Assembly: GCF_009389585.1 (NCBI RefSeq)
Contig: NZ_VIYG01000012.1
Span: forward strand, 1 to 64,000
Length of the DNA: 64,000 nt
Direction: 5' to 3'
DNA from: Oceanobacillus sp. CFH 90083
GTDB taxonomy: Bacteria > Bacillota > Bacilli > Bacillales > Amphibacillaceae
Of the stretch, positions 1 through 7,900 are shown in pieces. Each line of letters opens with the position of its first letter. Positions within the stretch are counted from its first letter, which is position 1. The translations under genes were made by a program, and so were the position numbers. A model generated the notes under the pieces. The model had not been told where the DNA came from. It was given only the letters and a program-made list of their open reading frames with translations, and did no database searches.

Positions 1-5
1 TTGTT

Positions 6-182
6 TTGTTCAGTTTTCAAAGAGCAATTTTTAATTTCGTCGTTTTTAGCGACAAGATATAATTTATCATATTTCCACTTTGTTGTCAACACTTTTTTTA
101 ATGTTTTTTGAAGCAATTTCGTCTTATTTCGTTTGCTTCCGACAACAAAAATTAATATACCATAGAAATTTAAGAAGGGCAA
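6..182 (-). promoter_or_regulatory. Tandem rRNA operon promoters and leader (reading left)
   Basis: On the minus strand there are two good sigma-A promoters in tandem. The upstream one has -35 TTGCCC at 177-182 and -10 TATATT at 154-159 with a 17-nt spacer. The downstream one has -35 TTGACA at 84-89 and -10 TAAATT at 61-66, also with a 17-nt spacer. The transcript then enters a leader whose CTTTGAAAACTGAACA segment (about 7-24) is the typical Bacillaceae rrn leader/boxA region just before 16S rRNA. The rRNA genes themselves lie beyond the left edge. An rrn operon beside pdaB is also the arrangement in Bacillus subtilis. Confidence 0.85.
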
Positions 183-738
183 TACTTTTTTACAAAAAAA
201 TTACGAAATAGATTACTTTTTTTACATTCCATTTATAAACTATCCTAAAACACTATTATATCGGCTTTCTGCTTCGTTCTATTATAGATAATTCATACCT
301 TTTCGGACTCCGGATTTAAAACTATTTTATAGAGAATGTTTAAGAATCCCCAATGATAAGTGGTAAGTTAATGACATTCTACTAAACAACACAGAAGTCA
401 CCACATTACGTGAGAGAGCTCATTCGTAAAAACACGTTGTCTGGATCTTCCTGCTTCTCATTTAATTAATTTTAAACAGGCATGTATCGTAAGCCCATTA
501 ACTCAGATTCCATCTCTATCTCCTCCTTTTCTTCCACTGTACATACTGTTATTCTTCCATCTATATTATTTTATTTATGCATCAGCTTCCTTCACTGAGA
601 TAACAATTTTCTCGATAGCATAATAAAAGCTTGTACATATCTCCGAAAATACAACATATATATATACTGGAACGAGTTATCTCGCACTACTAATAATGCT
701 TTCCATGTATTTCACTACACCAAAAAGGAGGAACAAAA
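183..738. other. Intergenic region, no gene seen
   Basis: AT-rich spacer between the divergent rrn promoters and pdaB. I see no convincing ORF, RNA or long inverted repeat. A sporulation promoter for pdaB should lie in the right part, but no match was good enough to call; the TA-repeat stretch near 655-668 resembles a sigma-E -10 only weakly. Confidence 0.5.
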
Positions 739-1494
739 TTGAATCACTTCTATACAATTCGTTTGAACCGGAAGAAAATGATATTAACAGCAGCTATCAT
801 GTTAACAGCAGCCATTCTGATTTGGACGCAAACGCCATCTATGATAACTATGTTCACAAAGGATGAGCCGGCCGCTCTTTCAAAGGGAAATGAAAATTTA
901 GAAGATGTTGCAGTCACCTTCAATATCAGCTGGGGAGAAGAGAGGGTAGAGAGTATTCTTGATGTATTAGCAAAAGAAGAGGTCCAAGCTACATTTTTTG
1001 TCAGTGGTGAGTGGGCTGAACGACATCCAGATTTATTAGAAGCCATTTCTGAAGGAACACATGAAATTGGATTACTTGGCTACCGCTATAAAAGTTATTT
1101 AGATCAAGAACCGGAACAAATAAGAAAGGACTTGCTAAAAGCACAGGAGGTAATGAATAAGCTAGGATATGAAGACATCCAACTTCTTCGCACACCCCAC
1201 GGTCATTTAAACGAAGAAATTATTGAACTGGCGGAAAATATGCAATTTCAGGTTGTGCATTGGAATGTGAACCCGGATGATTGGGAGAATCCTGGTGTAG
1301 AATCTATCGTTGATGAGGTAATGGAGCAGACTGAAAACGGTGATATTATTCTGCTGCACGCTTCTGATAGTGCCAAACAAACTGCTGAAGCTTTAGAAAC
1401 GGTTCTTCCCGGTTTAAAAAACAAAGGATATGGACTGATTACGATATCAGAAATGATTAATCAGGCAAAAGCAGATACGGAGCTTATTGATTAA
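739..1494 (+). CDS. pdaB: PdaB-like polysaccharide deacetylase family sporulation protein
   Basis: The protein has 251 residues: an N-terminal membrane anchor (about 13-31) and then a NodB/polysaccharide-deacetylase fold. It matches PdaB, a sporulation protein needed to keep late-stage spores stable, in the stretches SGEWAERHPD and HASDSAKQTAEAL. The start is TTG, supported by AAGGAGG at 725-731. The motif 1 aspartate (TFDD in active enzymes, TFDIS in PdaB) is Asn here (N62 in TFNISW), and the metal-binding HxxxH is absent, so activity is doubtful. The gene converges on kbaA across a perfect hairpin. Identity is secure from both sequence and neighbours. Confidence 0.9.
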   Translation: MNHFYTIRLNRKKMILTAAIMLTAAILIWTQTPSMITMFTKDEPAALSKGNENLEDVAVTFNISWGEERVESILDVLAKEEVQATFFVSGEWAERHPDLLEAISEGTHEIGLLGYRYKSYLDQEPEQIRKDLLKAQEVMNKLGYEDIQLLRTPHGHLNEEIIELAENMQFQVVHWNVNPDDWENPGVESIVDEVMEQTENGDIILLHASDSAKQTAEALETVLPGLKNKGYGLITISEMINQAKADTELID

Positions 1495-1590
1495 CCTTTA
1501 CCGCCATTTGTTCATCCTGCTCTTTCTTTCAATAGACCTTCATTCACAAGCTTAGACTTAAGTCCTTTAAATATAGATGGTCACACAAAT

Positions 1591-1638
1591 ATAAACAGCG
1601 GGCATCTCTCCTAGTGTGGAGTGATGCCCGCTGTTTAT
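1591..1638. terminator. Bidirectional terminator pdaB/kbaA
   Basis: A perfect 15-bp inverted repeat, 1591-1605 with 1624-1638. The inner CTCTCC/GGAGTG extends it with one mismatch. AT-rich arm ends supply U-runs on either strand. It lies between convergent pdaB and kbaA. Confidence 0.85.
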
Positions 1639-1742
1639 AATATATAAGAAGTTATCTCTGAACTGAAAAAACTTCACAATAAATCAAACCCGATAGAGCC
1701 GACTCTGCATTACTTCCATGTTAAGAAAGAAACCAGATTGCT

Positions 1743-2405
1743 TTATGCCTTTTTCGCTTGCTTCTTTCTCGACTTTGATACGGATTTTTGTTCCTGTTTC
1801 CGTTCTTTTTCCACAAAAGGCAGCCGATGAAGTGTTAAAATCTGATATGTATTACATACCAATAATGGAATAACCATTAACCAGGCATAATCCGTACCAT
1901 CTACCATTAATCCGGGAACCCATTCAACAGTTGTAAAAACAATCATGAAAAATAGTGCTGGAATAAAAGCTGTCGAATTGGTCTCTTTTGTTTTTAACTT
2001 TGCAACAATCCATCCAATAACCAGCATCGCTGCAGCAATCAGTATAAACCAATATATCGCCACATCTCCCCCTGCAGCACGATATGGGAAGTAGATAAGA
2101 TCAAATAAGATAAAAACAATCAGACCAACCTGGACTAAAGGCCAGTACCCCTTAAATAAATTCAGCCCCATCCGATTCACAAATAAATACGCAAAAAAAC
2201 CTGTCATGCTTATAGCTGCAAATGTCAGACCAAGTACTAAAAAGAAAAGAAATACCCCGAGCAGCTCCAACAAATCAAAAGGAGACATATATGTAAGATA
2301 TTCCTCTGGCCGTATAAAAAAACTCGCAATTAAGCCAGCAAGACCACCGAGCCAGAATGCTTTCCAAAAGAAATTAACTAATATTTTTGTGTTCAAATTC
2401 TTCAC
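1743..2405 (-). CDS. kbaA: KbaA-like KinB-pathway activation membrane protein
   Basis: A 220-residue, very hydrophobic protein with about six membrane segments and a Lys-rich tail. The N-terminus (FFWKAFWLGGLAG) and the place next to gerD and pdaB identify KbaA. In Bacillus subtilis KbaA is a membrane protein that activates the KinB branch of the sporulation phosphorelay. The start has GGAGG close upstream (minus strand, about 2405-2412). The gene is divergent from gerD. Its molecular mechanism is unknown in the family. Confidence 0.85.
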   Translation of the reverse strand: MKNLNTKILVNFFWKAFWLGGLAGLIASFFIRPEEYLTYMSPFDLLELLGVFLFFLVLGLTFAAISMTGFFAYLFVNRMGLNLFKGYWPLVQVGLIVFILFDLIYFPYRAAGGDVAIYWFILIAAAMLVIGWIVAKLKTKETNSTAFIPALFFMIVFTTVEWVPGLMVDGTDYAWLMVIPLLVCNTYQILTLHRLPFVEKERKQEQKSVSKSRKKQAKKA

Positions 2406-2679
2406 CTCCTAAAGAAGTAACCATTCGTATTTTAACATGAAGCGCACCATTTTTCTTCATTGCTGTGTATATTTTGTTAAATTATCAAACATATTAAGGG
2501 TATAGATTATGTTCTTCATGTAAGAAAGACAGAGAAACTTGGACCAATCTTTACTGAGAAAAGTACCCATGTTAACAAAAGAAACTGCTGCATTGGGAAG
2601 CATATGGCAAACCACTCTATCCTTAACCTGAAAATAAAAAGGTATACTTCTGATTTCATTAAGAAAGGGGGGCGTATGT

Positions 2680-3297
2680 ATGAAACGTCACTTATTCATT
2701 ATATTTCTAGTCTTATCCATAACTCTGATCTCTGCTTGCGGAAATAATAACGATTCTCGCGAGGCAGAGTATGAAACCACTAAAAAAATGGTTGTTGATA
2801 TCCTCCAGACAGAGGAGGGTAAAAAAGCATTAAAGGATATACTGGCTGATGACGAGTTACAAGAGCTCGTAATTATCGAATCTGATCAAGTAAAAGATGC
2901 GGTAACGAAGGCTTTATCATCTGAAGAAAGTAAAGAAAATTGGAAGAAAATGTTCCAGGACCCTGAGTTCATAAAAACTTATGCACAGTCTATTTCCACA
3001 GAGCAAAAAGATTTGATGAAAGACCTGATGAAGGACAGCCAATTTCAAGAGCAAATGATTGAAATATTGAATAACCCCGAAGTGGATGAGCAGATCCTTT
3101 CGATTATGACAAGCCAAAAATTTCGTGCCCATCTAGAGAAAACAATTCAAGAAACACTTCAGTCTCCCCTATTTCAAGAAAAAATAGACCAGGCTCTTAA
3201 AGAAGCTGCCAAGCAAAATTCATCCGGCGGCAATGGAGAAGGCAACCAAGGTTCCTCGAATAATAACGAAAATGAAAACTCATCCTCATCTCAATAA
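2680..3297 (+). CDS. gerD: Spore germination lipoprotein GerD
   Basis: A 205-residue lipoprotein. The signal peptide ends in a lipobox with Cys20 (LISAC). A mainly helical region follows (about 25-180), then a low-complexity Gly/Asn/Ser tail. GerD sits in the spore inner membrane and helps cluster nutrient germinant receptors; the trimeric helical part is known for the family. The ribosome site is AAGGGGGG at about 2666-2672. A sigma-G promoter is expected but I could not pick one out. Neighbours salA and kbaA match the Bacillus order. Confidence 0.92.
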   Translation: MKRHLFIIFLVLSITLISACGNNNDSREAEYETTKKMVVDILQTEEGKKALKDILADDELQELVIIESDQVKDAVTKALSSEESKENWKKMFQDPEFIKTYAQSISTEQKDLMKDLMKDSQFQEQMIEILNNPEVDEQILSIMTSQKFRAHLEKTIQETLQSPLFQEKIDQALKEAAKQNSSGGNGEGNQGSSNNNENENSSSSQ

Positions 3298-3314
3298 GGA
3301 ACCATGTCTTTTTA

Positions 3315-3358
3315 AAACAAATAGGATGCTGTTCATTTAAACAGCATCCTATTTGTTT
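3315..3358. terminator. Bidirectional terminator gerD/salA
   Basis: A 19-bp perfect inverted repeat (3315-3333 and 3340-3358) with a 6-nt loop and A/T-rich flanks, between the convergent gerD and salA. Confidence 0.9.
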
Positions 3359-3364
3359 ACTATC

Positions 3365-4423
3365 CTATTCCTCTAATTTCGCCACTATTTTTGCGGCAAT
3401 CTTATGATACTCTTTTCCATTTGGATGATCCTCCTGGTAAACAGATGGAGCAAATTCATCCTCTTCTTCATACGGCTGTTGAAGTGACAATTGACCAAGA
3501 ACCTTTGTTTTCAGCACATCCGCAAGCTTCTTGCCGCCGCCTTTTCCGAAAACATATTCCTTCTCACCTGTTTTCTTGCTTTCAAAGTACGCCATATTCT
3601 CCACAACACCGAGAATCTCATGATCTGTTTTTAGAGCCATTTGTCCTGCACGAGCTGCTACAAAAGCTGCTGTTGGATGCGGTGTTGTCACAATAACCTC
3701 TTTACAGGATGGTAAGAGCTCATGCACATCCATGGCAATATCACCTGTTCCTGGCGGTAAATCAAGCAATAGATAATCTAAATCGCCCCATTCTACTTCT
3801 GTGAAAAAGCTGTTTAACATTTTGCCAAGCATTGGTCCACGCCAGATAATCGGCGAATTATCTTCCACAAAGAATCCCATGGAAACAACTTTGACACCAA
3901 AGCGCTCAACCGGAATAATTTTCTCCCCGCGAACGACTGGTCTTTCTTCTATGCCCATCATATCCGGCACACTAAAACCATAAATATCCGCATCGATAAT
4001 GCCTACTTTTTTACCCAGGCGCATCAAGGAAACCGCTAAGTTAACGGTTACAGTTGATTTACCAACCCCGCCTTTTCCACTGGCTACGGCGATAAATTTC
4101 GTATTGGAAGCACCGCTGATTAACGTTTCTTCTTTTGCTTTTTCCGCTTCAGACTGATACTTCTTCACTGTCTCCTCCGGCAGCTGTTCAAATCGCAATC
4201 CAACTGTATTGGCACCATTACGTTTTAAAATGCCAACAATCTCTTGCTGCATCTGCATCTGCTCGCCTGTATTCATTTTGGAAATTCCAATCTTCACACT
4301 GATATGCTTTTTCTCTTCCTTAATGGTAACGGATTTAATCGCATCTAATTCCTGCAAGTTTCTATGTAAAAAAGGATCCTTCACAGAGCTCAGTAACTCT
4401 ATAACCTCTTCTTGTGCTAACAT
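3365..4423 (-). CDS. salA: SalA/Mrp/ApbC-family P-loop ATPase
   Basis: The protein has 352 residues from the ATG at 4421-4423, which has AAAGGATGG upstream. A longer reading to 4483 is open but has no ribosome site, and 352 aa equals the Bacillus SalA length. An N-terminal MIP18/DUF59-like domain (about 1-85) is followed by a Mrp/NBP35 ATPase domain with the deviant Walker A GKGGVGKST at 116-124. The CxxC that carries the Fe-S cluster in ApbC-type proteins is missing (NMAYFESKK instead), as in SalA. Bacillus SalA relieves ScoC repression of exoproteases. Fe-S carrier activity is unlikely for this branch. Confidence 0.9.
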   Translation of the reverse strand: MLAQEEVIELLSSVKDPFLHRNLQELDAIKSVTIKEEKKHISVKIGISKMNTGEQMQMQQEIVGILKRNGANTVGLRFEQLPEETVKKYQSEAEKAKEETLISGASNTKFIAVASGKGGVGKSTVTVNLAVSLMRLGKKVGIIDADIYGFSVPDMMGIEERPVVRGEKIIPVERFGVKVVSMGFFVEDNSPIIWRGPMLGKMLNSFFTEVEWGDLDYLLLDLPPGTGDIAMDVHELLPSCKEVIVTTPHPTAAFVAARAGQMALKTDHEILGVVENMAYFESKKTGEKEYVFGKGGGKKLADVLKTKVLGQLSLQQPYEEEDEFAPSVYQEDHPNGKEYHKIAAKIVAKLEE

Positions 4424-4466
4424 GTTTTCACCATCCTTTATGAGTCTGTCCAATGCCAAGTATAAC

Positions 4467-4497
4467 ATAAAACGAAACTTCATTCAGGTGGTTTGCT
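4467..4497. repeat. 31-bp direct repeat, copy 1
   Basis: The stretch beginning ATAAAACGAAACTTCATTCA recurs at 4616-4646 with a single mismatch. This copy lies 44 nt upstream of the salA start codon, where the salA promoter and leader should be. Confidence 0.85.
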
Positions 4498-4615
4498 CTT
4501 TAACCGTTTGAATGTTAGCTTGAGTTAATCAGGAGATGTAGTGACCGTTTTTCCCCATACTTATTTACATCCTTCTGCATTATTACTTGGGGAAATTACG
4601 GACACTCGTGCTGTG

Positions 4616-4646
4616 ATAAAACGAAACTTCATTCAGGCGGTTTGCT
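4616..4646. repeat. 31-bp direct repeat, copy 2
   Basis: Second copy of the 4467-4497 repeat, in the same orientation and 149 bp away. It lies in the cwlD-salA spacer. Confidence 0.85.
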
Positions 4647-4690
4647 TCAACCTGGCAATTCCCGAAAAAGCAAAGATTATCCATTAGAAA

Positions 4691-4712
4691 AGGCTTGGAA
4701 CCAGCCAAGCCT
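4691..4712 (-). terminator. cwlD terminator
   Basis: An 8-bp perfect stem AGGCTTGG/CCAAGCCT with a 6-nt loop. Minus-strand reading gives a TTTT tail, just downstream of the cwlD stop. Confidence 0.75.
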
Positions 4713-4758
4713 CTTCATTGTAAAATAATTGGCAACCCTTATCTATTCAGCACCTTTT

Positions 4759-5487
4759 TTACTCGCTTTCTTCTTCCTCCGAATCCTCTGTAACGTAACG
4801 CAAAATTCCTTCATATATGCTGGCTGCCATTTGTCGCTGATAGGCATCATCCTTTAATAGCTCCCGCTCCGTCTCATTCGATAAAAATCCAATCTCTACT
4901 AATGCTCCAGGAACCTCTGCATGCTTCAACAAATACATTTGATCAATAGCAAGCGGTTGTCTATCCGTATTTTCCAGATTACGAATAATTTCTTCCTGAA
5001 TCATGGTGGCCAGATGCTCTCCCTCCCTAAATTTCGGATAATAGAAGGTCTGAGCGCCATGCCACCTGGAATCAGGCAATGCATTTAAATGAATGGAGAT
5101 AAAAAATTCAGCTTCTTTCTCATGAATAAACGCTAATCGATTCCGTATATCCTCAGATTTACGATTAGCCAGACCACTTGTCCCCTCTGCAGCTAAATCA
5201 ACATCCTCCTCACGGGTTAAATGAACAATTGCCCCATGCTGCATCAAGTATGATTGAACCATTTTAGATACAGAGAGCGCAATATCCTTTTCTACGGTGC
5301 CGTCTGAACCGACTGCACCACCGTCTGGTCCGCCATGTCCGGGATCAATCACAATTACTTTTCCGTTTAATGGAAGCGACCAAGTAGAATTAGAAGAATT
5401 AATTGCTTCTTTCGTGGGATACTGTAATAAGAAAATAAGTATGAACAAGCCAAGAAACCAAAATGCCAGCTTCTTATTTTTTGACAT
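4759..5487 (-). CDS. cwlD: N-acetylmuramoyl-L-alanine amidase CwlD
   Basis: A 242-residue Amidase_3 enzyme with an N-terminal membrane anchor (about 8-22). The zinc and catalytic residues are all visible: His51 in DPGHGG, Glu66, His133 in SIHLNA and Glu198 in VEIGFLSN. CwlD cleaves side peptides from muramic acid as the first step in making muramic-delta-lactam of spore cortex, which germination lytic enzymes recognise; PdaA completes the step and is not in this window. The start is ATG with AGGGACG upstream. Both length and place next to salA and gerD fit. Confidence 0.93.
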   Translation of the reverse strand: MSKNKKLAFWFLGLFILIFLLQYPTKEAINSSNSTWSLPLNGKVIVIDPGHGGPDGGAVGSDGTVEKDIALSVSKMVQSYLMQHGAIVHLTREEDVDLAAEGTSGLANRKSEDIRNRLAFIHEKEAEFFISIHLNALPDSRWHGAQTFYYPKFREGEHLATMIQEEIIRNLENTDRQPLAIDQMYLLKHAEVPGALVEIGFLSNETERELLKDDAYQRQMAASIYEGILRYVTEDSEEEESE

Positions 5488-5722
5488 ATCGCTTCGTCCC
5501 TTTCGTTCCCATCTTTAGGGGGTATATTTTTATTGTGCCTATTTCTGCTGGAGCCGGACTCTCAAAAGCACCTTTTATTACAAAGCTTTTTCTTACAGCA
5601 TGTACAACTCTAAAAAATATAAACAGCAAAAGCCTTCTATTAAAAATTTATGGGCTCATTGCTAGGTTTATGACTTATCTTTTGTAGTATGCTAAAATAA
5701 AAATAAATGTTTTAAATTGAGT

Positions 5723-5866
5723 GTTCAAAAAGGGCGATAAAAAGGACCAAGAAGTTCAAGGCGACGTCATTTTTACGAACGGAGCGTATGGTTTTAAATA
5801 CGTGAGTATCGGAAAAATGACGTCAACGCAGAAATTCGCCGTGTCATTTTTGTTGGGCTTTTTGAA
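5723..5866. repeat. Intergenic repeat element with nested inverted repeats
   Basis: About 144 bp with no ORF, bounded by TTCAAAAAG (5724-5732) and its complement CTTTTTGAA (5858-5866). Inside is a perfect 12-bp inverted pair, GACGTCATTTTT (5763-5774) and AAAAATGACGTC (5813-5824). I recall similar elements containing ACGAACGGAGCGTATGG in intergenic regions of other Bacillaceae; this is memory, not a search. The rest of the cwlD-DUF948 spacer (5488-5930) holds only the DUF948 ribosome site. Confidence 0.75.
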
Positions 5867-5930
5867 TTTCCTCTAAACTATTTCTCATGTGATATTGTAT
5901 ATTTAGGAATAATCATTCGGAGGTATTATT

Positions 5931-6362
5931 ATGGCGGATTGGATATTAATTTTATTAGGTATTGGCGCTGTTCTGATCGGGGTAGGTTTACTGGCAGTAG
6001 CTGCTTTTCTTTTTGTAAAGCTGGGAGGAGCAGGCAAGCTTATTGCCAGTGCACAAAAAACAACGGATCAGCTGCCCGAGCAGATAGAAGGCATCACCTC
6101 GCAAATAACAGATATCCTGCAAACAGGGAATAAAACATTACAGCAGGTGAATCAACAAATGAAGGAATTATCTCCTTTATTCTATTTAATTGGTGATGCA
6201 GGACGAGCTACCCATAACATGTCATCATCTGTACTTAAAACAGCAAATCAATTACAGGAGACAACCGAAGAAGCGAATATGACAATAGCAAATAAAAATT
6301 TGCAGGGCATTTATGGCTTAGCAACTATTGGTTATTTCCTTGTCAAACGAAATAAAAAATAA
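5931..6362 (+). CDS. DUF948 membrane-anchored protein (1 of 3)
   Basis: A 143-residue protein with one N-terminal membrane segment (about 5-30), a helical region and a second hydrophobic stretch near the end (GIYGLATIGYFLV). The signature TTDQLPEQI...LSPLFYLIGDAGRATH matches DUF948, the YtxG-like family. Function is unknown; Bacillus YtxG is linked to general stress. A strong GGAGG lies at 5920-5924. The downstream paralogue at 6633-7085 has the same QLPEQ and LSPLFYIVGD core, so the two arose by duplication. It converges on that operon across a shared terminator. Confidence 0.82.
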   Translation: MADWILILLGIGAVLIGVGLLAVAAFLFVKLGGAGKLIASAQKTTDQLPEQIEGITSQITDILQTGNKTLQQVNQQMKELSPLFYLIGDAGRATHNMSSSVLKTANQLQETTEEANMTIANKNLQGIYGLATIGYFLVKRNKK

Positions 6363-6371
6363 ACCCGACCT

Positions 6372-6411
6372 AAAAAAATCGCTTGGAACTTTTATTCCAA
6401 GCGATTTTTTT
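6372..6411. terminator. Bidirectional terminator between convergent DUF948 units
   Basis: A 17-bp perfect stem (6372-6388 and 6395-6411) with a 6-nt loop. A and T runs at the arm ends serve both strands. The right arm overlaps the stop codon of the 6410-6664 gene. Confidence 0.9.
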
Positions 6412-6664
6412 AATGCTCTTCTGCTATTTTATTTTCAACTTCCTGACGTATTTCCTGAAGCTCTGTCGATTTTTGAAAGCCGTCCTGATAAAGGCGCTGT
6501 TCAAAATCACGCAGACGGGTTAATAATGATGTATTCTCTTCTAAATTTCTTTTCTTTTCCACATAGGAGCTTGCTGCCCAGCCTAATACTGCACCAGCAA
6601 TCGAACTGATAACAATCCCTGTCTGATATCCTTTATTGTTCATGGGTGTATGCTCGTTTCTCAC
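6410..6664 (-). CDS. Small YtxH-like membrane-anchored protein
   Basis: An 84-residue protein with a glycine-rich membrane segment (GIVISSIAGAVLGWAASSY, about 16-34) and then a charged helical tail. It resembles the YtxH style (short anchor plus helix) but I cannot confirm the family. The GTG at 6664 has GGGAG 9 nt upstream. A second start, ATG at 6643, overlaps the stop of the preceding DUF948 gene and has no good ribosome site. It is the last gene of a DUF948-DUF948-YtxH-like operon, which fits YtxG/YtxH pairing. Confidence 0.65.
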   Translation of the reverse strand: MRNEHTPMNNKGYQTGIVISSIAGAVLGWAASSYVEKKRNLEENTSLLTRLRDFEQRLYQDGFQKSTELQEIRQEVENKIAEEH

Positions 6665-7085
6665 GTTTTAGCTCCCGCTTTTTCTTTAACCAGTAATAAC
6701 CAAGAGCCACTCCACCATATACGCCGCCTAAGTTATTTTTACCGGAAATCTCCTGACCGGCTTCTGTTTTTGTCTTCACAGAATCCGTTACGTCCACTAA
6801 GGAAGAAGATAGCTTCCTTGTTGCATTACCAACATCACCAACAATATAAAATAATGGGCTTAATTGCTCCATTTTATCATTTATATCTGCTAGAGCCTGA
6901 TTACTTTCATGAATAATACTCGTTGTCTCTTTGACAATCCCGTCCAATTGTTCTGGTAACTGCTGGACAGTCTTATCAACGCCGCTTAATACACTTGCTA
7001 AGTTATTTAATAAATGACCAATGAAAATAGCTAAAATAACGCATGCGACTCCAATGATAATGACGCCGATTCCGATTAATGTCAT
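6633..7085 (-). CDS. DUF948 protein (2 of 3)
   Basis: A 150-residue protein with an N-terminal membrane segment (about 3-25), heptad-like helices, the DUF948 core TVQQLPEQLDG and LSPLFYIVGDVGNATRKLS, and a Lys/Arg-rich end. It is the closest paralogue of the 5931-6362 protein. Its ATG overlaps the previous gene's stop (ATGA), so translation is probably coupled. A role in envelope stress is only an inference from YtxG. Confidence 0.82.
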   Translation of the reverse strand: MTLIGIGVIIIGVACVILAIFIGHLLNNLASVLSGVDKTVQQLPEQLDGIVKETTSIIHESNQALADINDKMEQLSPLFYIVGDVGNATRKLSSSLVDVTDSVKTKTEAGQEISGKNNLGGVYGGVALGYYWLKKKRELKREKRAYTHEQ

Positions 7086-7525
7086 TTTACTTCCTCCTTC
7101 TCGCTGACTTTATTTGTTTTACTTGTCTGATAGGTTTTATAAATTTGTATCGCTGCTTCACTCCAGGTGATTCCTTTCATCGCCAGATTTAATTTTTTCT
7201 CCAGCTGGGCATCATCCAATGCCTGCCGCTTCACTTTATAAGCTTCATGGAGGCTCTGGACAGAGGTACCCACGTCTTCTAAAGAACCGAAGACACTGTC
7301 TGTAGCTTGCAGTTTCTCTTGTGTATCATCGATTAAATGACCGACCTCTTGTAAGGATGTCGAAATTTCTGGTGTGATATGGTTCATGTCTTCTTCCATT
7401 TTCACGACTGACCGCCCAAGCGAACGAATGTTGTAGGTAAGCCGATTTAACGTAAAAGCTATATAACAACAAACGACAGCAAACGCAATTGCAATAAGTA
7501 AAATCCCTATGGAAATAATAGGCAT
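7082..7525 (-). CDS. DUF948 protein (3 of 3), more diverged
   Basis: A 147-residue protein starting at the ATG 7523-7525, with AAAGGAGGG upstream. An upstream-extended reading to 7618 runs into a repeat element and is unlikely. It has an N-terminal membrane segment (MPIISIGILLIAIAFAVVCC region) and a long helical part. The core (RSLGRSVVKMEEDMNHITPEI) is less like the other two, but the architecture is the same. It is first in the three-gene minus-strand operon. Confidence 0.75.
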   Translation of the reverse strand: MPIISIGILLIAIAFAVVCCYIAFTLNRLTYNIRSLGRSVVKMEEDMNHITPEISTSLQEVGHLIDDTQEKLQATDSVFGSLEDVGTSVQSLHEAYKVKRQALDDAQLEKKLNLAMKGITWSEAAIQIYKTYQTSKTNKVSEKEEVK

Positions 7526-7553
7526 ATGTAAAAATCCCTCCTTTTTCATTGCA

Positions 7554-7646
7554 TGTTCAAAAGGATAAAATGGACTGGCCATTTCATTCAAGCATTTGCC
7601 CGCATCTCTTTCATACATCCATTTTTAACCGGACTTTTTGAACAGC
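7554..7646. repeat. Second repeat element sharing termini with 5723-5866
   Basis: It begins with GTTCAAAAGGATAAAATGGA and ends with GGACTTTTTGAACAGCCTCT, in the same orientation as the 5723-5866 element, whose ends are alike (GTTCAAAAAG...GATAAAA and GGGCTTTTTGAA...CCTCTAAA). The interior differs and is shorter. It looks like a truncated or divergent member of the family and lies just upstream of the DUF948 operon. Confidence 0.55.
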
Positions 7647-7731
7647 CTCTATAAACAATATTATACCACCTGATAAAATAAATAAAACGTTTCTTTTCTA
7701 TAATAATGGAAAACCTCACATTCGCCAAACC

Positions 7732-7758
7732 TTGACTGACTGATATCTTTGTTATACT
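7732..7758 (+). promoter_or_regulatory. Candidate sigma-A promoter for yihY-like gene
   Basis: TTGACT at 7732-7737 and TATACT at 7753-7758 with a 15-nt spacer; a one-base shift gives a longer spacer. The transcript would have a leader of about 135 nt before the start at 7901. I recognise no riboswitch in it. Confidence 0.4.
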
Positions 7759-7900
7759 TATGCAGTCTGAAAGAATGTATAAGTCAAGATTATATCTTCT
7801 GACTTTCGGGTAAAGAGTTCATATACCGTATATTTATTTCATTTTTTTGGAGTTCTCTCTAAAATGGGAAAGGTATCAAAAATTTTTATTGGAGGCGACT

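Noticed and set aside
3365-4423. Loss of the Fe-S CxxC in SalA as a novelty
   Set aside because: Absence of this motif is normal for the Bacillus SalA branch.
4424-4483. 20-residue N-terminal extension of SalA
   Set aside because: Without it the protein has the standard 352-residue length and the internal ATG has a good ribosome site; the extension crosses a repeat copy.
7526-7618. 31-residue N-terminal extension of the first DUF948 operon protein
   Set aside because: It is encoded by the repeat element region; AAAGGAGGG sits before the internal ATG at 7525.
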